Below the pieces are notes generated by a model. That model was not told the DNA's origin and searched no databases. It worked only from the letters and a program-made list of their open reading frames with translations. A stretch of 64,000 bases of DNA, taken from contig NZ_OZ007001.1 of the NCBI RefSeq assembly GCF_963931295.1, forward strand, positions 1,615,137-1,679,136. Direction: 5' to 3'. A program made the position numbers and the translations under genes. This DNA comes from an uncultured Mailhella sp. (lineage in GTDB: Bacteria; Desulfobacterota; Desulfovibrionia; Desulfovibrionales; Desulfovibrionaceae). Of this stretch, positions 1-6,907 are shown piece by piece. Numbering within the stretch: the first letter of the stretch is position 1; each line of letters starts with the position of its first letter.

Positions 1-681
1 GCCGATGATGCGGCCCTTCATGTCTTCGCTCGGCAGGGTGACGGCCGTCACGGTCTGTTCGCCCACATAGTCGCCGGCGTAGCGCTGAATGGCGCAGGCC
101 AGAATTTCCTTGGCCTTTCTGTCGGCGGTTTCCTTGGCCTCGGTTTCGATGACGCGCATCATCTTGGCGGCTTCATGGCGGGTGCGCGATTCAATTTCCT
201 CGAACAGGCGGGTCTTGGCCTCTTCGGCCGTCAGACCGGAAACTTCCTGAAGGCGGCGTTCCTGCTCGTCGAGCTTGGCCTCCACCTGCGTTTCCTTTTC
301 GGCGAGCACGCGCTCGCGCTGGGTCTGTTCCTTTTCCTGCGCCAGAATGTCGTGCTCCTTCTGCGTGATGCGCTCCATCTTCTCTTCCATACGGTCGCTG
401 ATGTCCTGGAGCTTTTTCTCACGGTTCTTGAGGGCGCGTTCCTGATCCTTGCACTCCATCTCAAAGGCGTGCTTCTGGCTGAAAATTTCGTTCTGTCCCT
501 GAAGAAGAATTTCCTTCTTCTGAGCCTGCGCTTCCTTGCGGGCTTCTTCCACAATGCGGCTGGCCAGATCGTTGGCCTCGCCGATGCGCTTGGTGGTCAC
601 ATGCCGCTGTATGCAGACGCCCAGCAGCGCGCCGGCCACAAGACTGACCAGCGCGAAGGCGTAAATAACGATATCATCCAT
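1..681 (-). CDS. rny: Ribonuclease Y, N-terminal part (partial at window edge)
   Basis: RNase Y is a membrane-anchored endoribonuclease that starts mRNA decay. The visible 227 codons begin at an ATG at 681 preceded by AGGA. Residues about 4-22 form one hydrophobic transmembrane segment (IVIYAFALVSLVAGALLG). A long charged coiled coil follows (about 35-190), and the frame then enters the KH domain at PSEDMKGRIIG, where it runs off the window. The family is usually about 520 residues, so the rest of the KH domain and the HD nuclease domain lie outside. It follows zapA and the 6S RNA on the same strand. The identification is firm because both the coiled-coil layout and the KH start match the family. 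Confidence 0.95.
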   Translation of the reverse strand, partial: MDDIVIYAFALVSLVAGALLGVCIQRHVTTKRIGEANDLASRIVEEARKEAQAQKKEILLQGQNEIFSQKHAFEMECKDQERALKNREKKLQDISDRMEEKMERITQKEHDILAQEKEQTQRERVLAEKETQVEAKLDEQERRLQEVSGLTAEEAKTRLFEEIESRTRHEAAKMMRVIETEAKETADRKAKEILACAIQRYAGDYVGEQTVTAVTLPSEDMKGRIIG

Positions 682-825
682 GATAATTCCTGTAATATGC
701 TGACGGGCAAAACCCGATATGTCCGAAACGGCCGGAAGGCGCGCCGGATTGTCGCGGACTCGCCGCGCTCCGAAAGGGGAGGGAGAATATTCCGCCTCAG
801 GGGCGAACAAGTGCGGAAGAAGGAA

Positions 826-1008
826 AAAAGGAACCCGGGATGCCGTGAAAAGCTGCTGGCACGAGACCTTGTGGTCTCCAAGTGGGCGCCTGTCCGAGAC
901 TTCAGGCTGCCCGCCTGCGGCGGGTATGCACACCATCTCGGAGACTGGCGCCCTGCTAACGCTAGTGAGGCCGGCGCAAGCCAGCTCCTCACGCACATCC
1001 CAGGGAAT
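826..1008 (-). ncRNA. ssrS: 6S RNA (SsrS), RNA polymerase-binding regulator
   Basis: 6S RNA binds the housekeeping sigma factor form of RNA polymerase and mimics an open promoter. Three things support the call. The 5' arm CCCTGGGATGTGCG (forward 992-1005) pairs with the 3' arm CACGGCATCCCGGG (834-847), as in the terminal stem of proteobacterial 6S RNAs. GGCGCC-AGTCTCCGAGA (936-952) pairs with TCTCGGACA-GGCGCC (885-899). The GGCGCCCACTTGGAGACC block followed by GGTCTC matches the conserved 3' region of the family. The length, about 183 nt, equals that of E. coli 6S RNA. A T-tract at 829-824 follows the 3' arm. The RNA starts about 30 nt after the zapA stop, the same neighbour as in E. coli. 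Confidence 0.9.
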
Positions 1009-1037
1009 ATGGGCTGCCGGAACGCTGCCGGATCGGC

Positions 1038-1340
1038 TCAGGAAGCCGTATCCGTCTTCTCCGGCGTGTTTTCCTTCAAACTCTGCAGCAGCTCGTCGAG
1101 CCGGGCGTCTTCCCGGCTGCGGCGCTCCTGCAGTTCCAGCAGGTCGTCCGCCATGCTGATGAGCAGCATGACCAGCAACCTGTCTCTGCCGAACTGGCCG
1201 CCCTGCGCCTTGACCCTGCTATATCTTTCCTCCACGTACTTCCTGGCTCTTTCCACCCGTTCGGGATCGGCCTCGGTACGGAACGCGACCTGCAGGTCGC
1301 AAAGGTCAAGATGATAGCTGTGCATGCGGCCGCCCGCCAT
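1038..1340 (-). CDS. zapA: Cell division protein ZapA
   Basis: ZapA is a small cytoplasmic FtsZ-associated protein that promotes Z-ring bundling. The 100-residue product has the family layout: an N-terminal beta region (YHLDLCDLQVAFRTEADPE) that binds FtsZ, the VERARKYVEERY helix, and a C-terminal coiled coil ending near residue 90. The ATG overlaps the stop of the upstream zapB-like gene (TAATG), so the two are translationally coupled. A second in-frame ATG at codon 6 (MHSYHLDL) is an alternative start. The 6S RNA lies directly downstream. Confidence 0.9.
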   Translation of the reverse strand: MAGGRMHSYHLDLCDLQVAFRTEADPERVERARKYVEERYSRVKAQGGQFGRDRLLVMLLISMADDLLELQERRSREDARLDELLQSLKENTPEKTDTAS

Positions 1341-1603
1341 TAACCGTTCTGCTGCGGTTCAGCGGCAGGCAACGTATCCTGAATACGGCTGATGAGCGCA
1401 TCGACCCTGTTGCAGGCCTCGTCGCGAACGCTGCGTTCGCGGTTGAGCTGCTCCTGAAGTTCCTCGGAAGCCATCTGCCCGAGCTCCAGGTCTTCACGAA
1501 GACGCTTGCCTTCCTCACGGAGCTGATGATTTTCCTCCCGGAGTCGGTCCAGTTCCTGAATGAGACTATCGATACGCTGCGCCAGCAGTTCCAACTTTTC
1601 CAT
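1340..1603 (-). CDS. zapB: ZapB-like coiled-coil division protein
   Basis: This 87-residue protein is almost wholly coiled coil, with leucine/glutamate heptads (LELLAQRIDSLIQELDRLRE). In E. coli, ZapB binds ZapA and tethers the Z-ring. The name rests on size, coiled-coil character and overlap with zapA; short coiled coils give weak homology signals. I chose the ATG at 1603 because AAGGAGAT lies 11 nt upstream. A longer frame to 1639 has no better ribosome site. It is the first gene of the zapB-zapA-6S RNA-rny string. Confidence 0.72.
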   Translation of the reverse strand: MEKLELLAQRIDSLIQELDRLREENHQLREEGKRLREDLELGQMASEELQEQLNRERSVRDEACNRVDALISRIQDTLPAAEPQQNG

Positions 1604-1669
1604 AACTCTTCTATCTCCTTGAGAACCGGCGGGAAACAATCAGCGCCGATTCCGAGCATTTTTGTACAT

Positions 1670-1692
1670 GCCGGACGTTTTCCGGCTTTTTT
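1670..1692 (+). terminator. Hairpin plus T-tract upstream of the zapB-like gene
   Basis: GCCGGA-CGTTT-TCCGGC is followed by TTTTTT on the plus strand, the form of an intrinsic terminator. No plus-strand gene precedes it. It could stop antisense transcription or be a remnant of a lost gene. Confidence 0.45.
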
Positions 1693-2880
1693 ACAAGTGC
1701 GCAGAGAACATGGAATGACGGCAATGTTTCTTCTTGCGCTCTTTCCTTATTGATAAACTATGGAGGCCGGATGAGCAAGTAGATAAAGCGCTCACTATCG
1801 GCAAACTTCGCAGAAAAAACAAAAAAGACGCGGCCGAAGTTCCGGTTCCGAAAGTACGGGCCCGGGACCGGCCGTGATTTCAGAGAAAAAGCCGGACGAG
1901 CGCTTGGGAAATGCGGTCAGCGGCGAAAAATTCGGGAGCACGGAGGGCATTCTCATCTCTGGAACGCCGAACGCCGTCCTCTCGCGTTGTCACGGCCGTG
2001 CGGCGCACTCGCAAACTGAACCAAGCGCACTCCGCGCAAAAGGACTCTTCGGCGGCAAGCAGAAGCACGGCTCTCCGCGCCCTGACCAAAAAGGCGCGGA
2101 CAGACGCGGCCCGCAGGCGCTGCTGCGAACACGGAAAACATCAGGCGAAGGCCGTGAGGAAACCAGTCCCTCTGGAGACCGGACGGAGCCCAGGGGGCGC
2201 TCCTGCCGTAATGGGAGTCGAGCAGACGTCCCGCACCTGGAGGACAGACCGCGGCAACGGAGCGCACGGCCTGCCGTGACGACCGTGCCGAGCCTGCATC
2301 CGCGCGCAGGGAAAGGGCAGCGGCAACGGGGGAAGGAGAAGCGAAGGGGAAGGCGCTCCACGCCTGAGACGAGGGCAGACGGGGGAACCGCGTGGAAAAG
2401 GAGCGCGACGAGCAGCGAGAGGGGCGGCAGGCTTTCGGCAAAAGATCGCCCGTCAGAAGCGACGGTCCGCAGGAGGGCATCGTTTCCGAAAAACGCTTCT
2501 TCCGCCGGCAGAACGGCAGGCCTCAGGGCAGAAAAACGCTTCCGCAAAATCCGGTGACGGCCTTGACGGACAAGCGCTCTGCGGCAAACGGGTTTCTTCA
2601 TCGTCAACGGGCAACGTGCGCCGGAAAACGCCTTCGGCCACAGAATAAACGTCCCATGCCCGACGACGCCACTTCACCGCTGAACGAGCGGCACGCAGGG
2701 AATATCCCTCGCGCGCCGTGCAAAGAAATCTTGCGGAAAGAGAAGAGATGCCCCCGTCGGCAAGGAACCCGGCCCGCGCGGCAAAAGAGACGTCAGGCCC
2801 CGGCAACGGCGTGAATGCGCTGAAGACACTCCGGGGCTTCATCAAAGCGCTGTCGCCGTTCCGCAACACTGCGGAGCTTG

Positions 2881-2912
2881 TGATAATGATATCGAAATAC
2901 AATGCATTATCA
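2881..2912. promoter_or_regulatory. Inverted repeat resembling a Fur-type operator
   Basis: TGATAATG (2881-2888) and CATTATCA (2905-2912) are perfect 8-bp inverted arms in a small A+T-rich island. The arms resemble the GATAATG/CATTATC halves of a Fur box, but the spacing is 16 bp rather than 5. No gene is evident on either side, so any function is conjecture. Confidence 0.3.
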
Positions 2913-3360
2913 TCTTAAATACGTTTTTGTCTTGCTTTTGTCCAAACAAGACCTTCGGCTCTGCAGATCATCCCCACCGAAGCGCGTCTTTTCAAAATTT
3001 TCGGCCTTCTTTCCGGCTGTCCGGCCCTTGCCTACGATGCCGAGACCGTTCGGAACTTCTTGCCGAGCGAGCTTAGACTCAGCAGAAAAGCCCGGCAGGC
3101 CCCGCCATGTTCCAAGGGGCTCGAAGTTTGCCCCTCAGCTCAGAAACGCCTCGGCCGCGCGCTGCTCAGGAAAAGTCAGCCCCCAGTGAACTCCTGCGGG
3201 CGCAGCGCTTTGGAAACGATGCCGACGGAGACAAAAAAAACACGCAAACAGTCCGCCCACAGCTGCGCTTCTGCGCGGCAAGGCCGACCGCAGCCGCCCC
3301 CCCCGGTCGAAGCCGCGTTGCCTGCGTTCGATGCGACCGCCGACTCGCCGCGTTCAGACG

Positions 3361-3386
3361 AAAAAAAGCCCGCCGAAAGTCGGGCT
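3361..3386 (-). terminator. Terminator after rex
   Basis: Read on the minus strand, GCCCG-ACTTTCGG-CGGGC is followed by seven T. It lies about 30 nt beyond the rex stop codon. Confidence 0.85.
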
Positions 3387-3417
3387 TCCGGCGGGCGAAA
3401 ATGCAGAGCGGGAAAAA

Positions 3418-4062
3418 TCAGCGCTGCTTCGTGGAGATGTTGAACGTCAACGAGTAAATCTGATGGAAGAAATTGACGTATTCCACGAACACGTGATCCG
3501 GCACGGTGATGCGGGCGGCGGAGTAGTTCAGAATGCCCTTGATGCCGGCGTCCACCAGCTGCGTGGCCGCACGCTGAGCGCGTTCCGGCGGCACGGTGAT
3601 GATGCCAATTTCAATGCCCAGTTCGGGCACTTTTTCCATAAGGGTCTTGGTGCAGTACACTTCCAGACCGTAGAGCTTTTCACCGATCTTGAAGGGGTCG
3701 CAGTCGAACGCGCCCACGATGGTGAAGCCGTGACGGCGAAATTCCTGATAGTTGAGCAGGGCTCTGCCCATGTTGCCCACGCCCACGAGGGCGGCGCGCC
3801 ATTCGCGGTTGGCGTTGAGGCAGGCCTTGATGACCTCCAGAAGATACGAGACATAATAGCCTACGCCGCGAACGCCAAATTCGCCGAAGTAGGCGAGATC
3901 CTTACGAACCTGCGAGGCGTTGACGTCGCACGCCCGGGAAAGGGGTTCGGAAGAAATGACCTGAACGCCATCCTTGTCCATGGCTTCGAGAACCTGGAGA
4001 TAGGTGGCGAGACGCTGGATGGTTGCGCGAGGGATATGTTCGTATTTAGGAGTCTGGTTCAT
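3418..4062 (-). CDS. rex: Redox-sensing transcriptional repressor Rex
   Basis: Rex represses energy-metabolism genes and releases DNA when the NADH/NAD+ ratio rises. The 214-residue product has an N-terminal winged helix (about 8-80; IPRATIQRLATYLQVLE and ASQVRKDLAYFGEFG) and a Rossmann NAD(H) domain with GVGNMGRAL (about 93-101). A C-terminal domain-swap helix ends in FVEYVNFFHQIYSLTFNI. The ribosome site before ATG 4062 is weak. It is 68 nt downstream of atpE but separated from it by a terminator-like hairpin, so it is probably expressed partly by read-through. Placement beside the F0 genes fits a redox/energy regulator and matches what is known from Desulfovibrio. Confidence 0.96.
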   Translation of the reverse strand: MNQTPKYEHIPRATIQRLATYLQVLEAMDKDGVQVISSEPLSRACDVNASQVRKDLAYFGEFGVRGVGYYVSYLLEVIKACLNANREWRAALVGVGNMGRALLNYQEFRRHGFTIVGAFDCDPFKIGEKLYGLEVYCTKTLMEKVPELGIEIGIITVPPERAQRAATQLVDAGIKGILNYSAARITVPDHVFVEYVNFFHQIYSLTFNISTKQR

Positions 4063-4080
4063 CGTCTTGGTTGGCCTGTT

Positions 4081-4119
4081 AAAAGAATAGGGGCGGAAAG
4101 AAATATATCCTTCCCGCCC
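4081..4119 (-). terminator. Terminator or attenuator between atpE and rex
   Basis: On the minus strand GGGCGGGAAG pairs with CTTTCCGCCC (one G-U pair) around a 9-nt A/T loop, then CTATTCTTTT follows. It probably ends or stabilises the abundant atpE message while allowing some rex transcription. Confidence 0.75.
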
Positions 4120-4130
4120 GATAAATGCAA

Positions 4131-4460
<330 letters not shown>

Positions 4461-4513
4461 TTACAATTATGAGTGTTGAGGCCGAAAGGCCATTCCCCCG
4501 AAGGTAGGTCGGC

Positions 4514-5239
4514 TTAGTGGGCGTGTTCCACGGAGCCCTGGATGTAGATCATGGACAGGATGAACAGGATGAAGGCCTGCAGCACCTTGCCGAGCAGGAA
4601 CAGGAAGTACATGGGCACCGTGCCGAGCAGCACGCCCACGTAGATGCTGGCGCCGAAGCCGAAGAAGATGATGAGCGTCATTTCTTCAGCGAAGATGTTG
4701 CCGAAAAGACGGAGCGACATGGAAAGCGGGCGGGCCAGATGGGAAATGATTTCGATGGGGAACATCAGCGGAATCAGCGGCTTGCTGGAACCGGTGAAGT
4801 GATGGATGTACCCGAAGCCCCAGGTGCGGATGCCCACGTAGTTGTAATAGATGAACACGCACAGCGCGATGGAAATGGTGGTGTTCAGGTTGGCGGTAGG
4901 CGCGTCGCAGCCGGGCACGAGGCCCAGCAGGTTCATGGTGAGTACGTAGATGAAGATGGAGGCAAGCAGCGGCACGAAGCGGCGGCCCTTTTCCTCGCCG
5001 AGGTTGTTCAGCACGAACTTTTCCAAGCCGTCCACCAGGGCTTCAAAAAAAATCTGGAACTTGCCAGGCACGATGCTGAGCTTCTTGCGCAGCACGAGGC
5101 CGGTGACGAGCAGAATGAGCATGCCGAGCCAGGTGAAGAACACATACTTGGTTTCAATGGTCATGCCCGCGACCGTGATCTGATCCATGTGGAAAACGGT
5201 CGACAAGAGCAGCGGGTGAGCCAGTCCAGATGCAGCCAT
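4514..5239 (-). CDS. atpB: ATP synthase F0 subunit a
   Basis: Subunit a is the stator channel through which ions enter and leave the c-ring. The 241-residue product has five to six transmembrane helices. The essential arginine lies in LSMSLRLFGNIFAEE, and a conserved C-terminal helix carries GKVLQAFILFILSMIY. AGGAGG precedes the ATG at 5239. It sits between atpI and atpE. The b-type stator subunits (atpF) and all F1 genes are absent here, which fits the split arrangement of Desulfovibrio-type genomes. Confidence 0.97.
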   Translation of the reverse strand: MAASGLAHPLLLSTVFHMDQITVAGMTIETKYVFFTWLGMLILLVTGLVLRKKLSIVPGKFQIFFEALVDGLEKFVLNNLGEEKGRRFVPLLASIFIYVLTMNLLGLVPGCDAPTANLNTTISIALCVFIYYNYVGIRTWGFGYIHHFTGSSKPLIPLMFPIEIISHLARPLSMSLRLFGNIFAEEMTLIIFFGFGASIYVGVLLGTVPMYFLFLLGKVLQAFILFILSMIYIQGSVEHAH

Positions 5240-5267
5240 GGAAATCCTCCTGTATGTGCCAGGCCTT

Positions 5268-5702
5268 TCAACCCCGGAAAATCAGCGAGACCGGAATGAT
5301 TATCAGCGCCGAGGAAAGACCGACCGCAAGCGCGATCGGATTCGCCTGAAAAAAGACTAATGCTATATACACGAAAATTCCGGTAATGAAAAGCCTCAAT
5401 TGCGTTCTGATGAGCAAACCTTTTTTCACAATGCGCGCCTGCGAGGCTCCGTTTTTGTCGCCGCCGGGAATGGACAGAGGCAGAGCATGCTGAATAAAAA
5501 GAGCAAGAGTATAAAAATTCCAGCAGGATAATACCGCCGCCACTCCTGTCCAGAAAAGCTCCGTCCGCCACCAGAAGGCGGCTGTTCCCGCCACAAAAAT
5601 CAGCAGGGAAAAGAAAAAAAGATTCCTCGTCGCCCGGCGCAGAGGCGCATGGATGAACCCCCGTCTCCACAGCAGACGATCCGCTTGTTCAATTATGCTC
5701 AT
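5268..5702 (-). CDS. atpI: ATP synthase I-chain-like membrane protein (AtpI)
   Basis: This small membrane protein of the ATP synthase I family is thought to help assemble the c-ring. The product from ATG 5702 is 144 residues with four hydrophobic segments, among them NLFFFSLLIFVAGTAAFWW, LFITGIFVYIALVFF and IALAVGLSSALIIIPVSLIF. I chose ATG 5702 because AAAGGACGAGC precedes it and the longer frame to 5747 lies inside atpZ. It overlaps the end of atpZ by 14 nt, so the pair is coupled. Sequence in this family is poorly conserved, so the name leans on topology and position. Confidence 0.8.
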   Translation of the reverse strand: MSIIEQADRLLWRRGFIHAPLRRATRNLFFFSLLIFVAGTAAFWWRTELFWTGVAAVLSCWNFYTLALFIQHALPLSIPGGDKNGASQARIVKKGLLIRTQLRLFITGIFVYIALVFFQANPIALAVGLSSALIIIPVSLIFRG

Positions 5703-6228
5703 GCTCGTCCTTTTTCCGGTCTTCCTCGGCGTATTCCCGCAGTTCACGGCGTATGGCCTCCAGCGATTCGCCGAGCCTGTCGAGATCCCGTTCCGAGGGA
5801 TCGGCCGTGCCCGCGAGTATGGACGCCGTCACGTCGTCCTGCCTCTCGGCGCGGCCTTCCTCGGCCGCCAGAGATTCCGGAGTGTCGGCCACGATGGCCG
5901 CCCTTGCCGGATCCGGAGCCGCGGGCCTGCGCGTTTTTTCCTGCGCCTGACGCTCCGCCTCGCGGCGGGCCTTTTCCTCGGCGTCGCGCTCGGCGTTGCG
6001 TCTGGCAAGATAGCGGGCGTCTATCCACACGTTGCGGAAGCCCGCGGCAAGGCCGAGAAGCAGTCCTATGCCCGCGCCCGCAGGCCAGGTGCCGAGCCAC
6101 TTGTCCGCCAGCCAGCCGAGCACGCCCCCCACAATGGGGCCGGAAACCATGTGCAGACCCATGGTGCTCGCCGTGCCGAGCAGACTTATCTGCCCGCCGC
6201 CTTTGTTCTCTTTCCTTTCCTCGCTCAT
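5689..6228 (-). CDS. atpZ: AtpZ/AtpI-family accessory protein with charged tail
   Basis: Residues about 20-72 hold the two-helix membrane hairpin typical of AtpZ (MVSGPIVGGVLGWLADKW, then AGAGIGLLLGLAAGFRNV). AtpZ and AtpI have been linked to c-ring assembly or ion handling in other bacteria. The product is 179 residues, about twice the usual length, because of a long Arg/Glu/Ala-rich C-terminal tail (about 75-179) predicted to be helical or disordered in the cytoplasm. It is the first gene of the F0 operon. The function of the tail is unknown. Confidence 0.8.
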   Translation of the reverse strand: MSEERKENKGGGQISLLGTASTMGLHMVSGPIVGGVLGWLADKWLGTWPAGAGIGLLLGLAAGFRNVWIDARYLARRNAERDAEEKARREAERQAQEKTRRPAAPDPARAAIVADTPESLAAEEGRAERQDDVTASILAGTADPSERDLDRLGESLEAIRRELREYAEEDRKKDEHEHN

Positions 6229-6408
6229 CTACGGGCCTCCATCCATTAAATGCTCTTGGAGTTGGACGCTGTCTGTGTTAGGTATCGTCCTGTGCCGACG
6301 CCGTCAATCGGAAAGCCCGCAAGCCTTCCGGCCCAGTCCGTCCGCGGCGGGCGTCGGTTCCGCACTCGTCTTTTCTGCACCCTTCAACGCTCTTCCACAG
6401 AGGTTCTC

Positions 6409-6831
6409 ATGCCCATTAAACCCGGCGACACTGTTTCTGTCCATTATGTTGGCACTCTGAACGACGGCTCCGAATTCGACCGCTCCCGCGAAGGCAGCCC
6501 CCTGCGCTTCAAGGTGGGCTCCGGTCAGGTCATTCCCGGCTTCGACAAGGCCGTGACCGGCCACGAAGTCGGCGACAAGTTCTCCGTGACCATTCCTGCC
6601 GCGGAAGCCTACGGCGAAAGGCAGCAGCAGCTTCTCTTCTCCGTTCCGCTGGAACAGGTGCCGCCTTCCATCAAGCCGCAGCCGGGCATGATGCTCCACG
6701 TTTCCACCGATCAGGGCGAACTCGAAGTCGCCGTGCATGAAGTCACCGACACCCACATCGTGCTCGACGCCAATCACCCCATGGCCGGCAAGGATCTCAC
6801 CTTCGCGCTGGAAGTGGTTGCCATCGACTGA
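6409..6831 (+). CDS. FKBP-type peptidyl-prolyl isomerase (SlyD/SlpA-like)
   Basis: This cytoplasmic prolyl cis-trans isomerase and chaperone is 140 residues. It starts at ATG 6409 after AGAGG. Residues 1-60 contain the FKBP core ([19 protein letters not shown], then [15 protein letters not shown]). The middle [19 protein letters not shown] is the IF-type insertion of SlyD-like proteins, and the frame ends with the second half of the FKBP fold ([13 protein letters not shown]). There is no His-rich metal-binding tail as in E. coli SlyD, so it is closer to SlpA or short SlyD forms. It diverges from the F0 operon across about 180 nt. Confidence 0.93.
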   Translation: MPIKPGDTVSVHYVGTLNDGSEFDRSREGSPLRFKVGSGQVIPGFDKAVTGHEVGDKFSVTIPAAEAYGERQQQLLFSVPLEQVPPSIKPQPGMMLHVSTDQGELEVAVHEVTDTHIVLDANHPMAGKDLTFALEVVAID

Positions 6832-6837
6832 TGTTCC

Positions 6838-6891
6838 GGGGCGTCGCCCCTTTCTTCTACACAGGGCCCGCTCGACGGGCCGCTTATCTTT
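6838..6891 (+). terminator. Tandem hairpins after the FKBP gene
   Basis: GGGGC-GTC-GCCCC (6838-6850) is followed by TTTCTTC. GGCCCG-CTCGA-CGGGCC (6865-6881) is followed by GCTTATCTTTT. Together they should end transcription before the glutamine synthetase gene, whose AAGGAG lies just beyond. Confidence 0.65.
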
Positions 6892-6907
6892 TCTTCAAGG
6901 AGTTCGC

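Larger units (their letters stand above)
1604..3360. other. Long region without a recognisable gene
   Basis: About 1.75 kb lies between the zapB-like gene and the rex terminator. Open frames exist on both strands (for example about 1874-2557 plus and 1990-2607 minus), but their products are Arg/Pro/Ser-rich, lack domains or hydrophobic patterning, and have no convincing ribosome sites, as expected of chance frames in GC-rich DNA. An A+T-rich island at about 2880-2960 carries an inverted repeat listed separately. I found no tRNA, SRP RNA, tmRNA or RNase P signature. The stretch may be a decayed locus or hold an unrecognised RNA. Confidence 0.6.

Noticed and set aside
844-876. A sigma54 promoter-like TGGCACG...TTGTG on the plus strand
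   Set aside because: Spacing between the GG and TTG parts is off by one, and the sequence lies within the 6S RNA, whose structure explains it.
1874-2557. A possible 227-residue plus-strand protein in the empty region
   Set aside because: Arg/Ser/Pro/Lys-rich, no hydrophobic pattern, no clear ribosome site, and equally long frames exist on the other strand. I could not support it as a gene.
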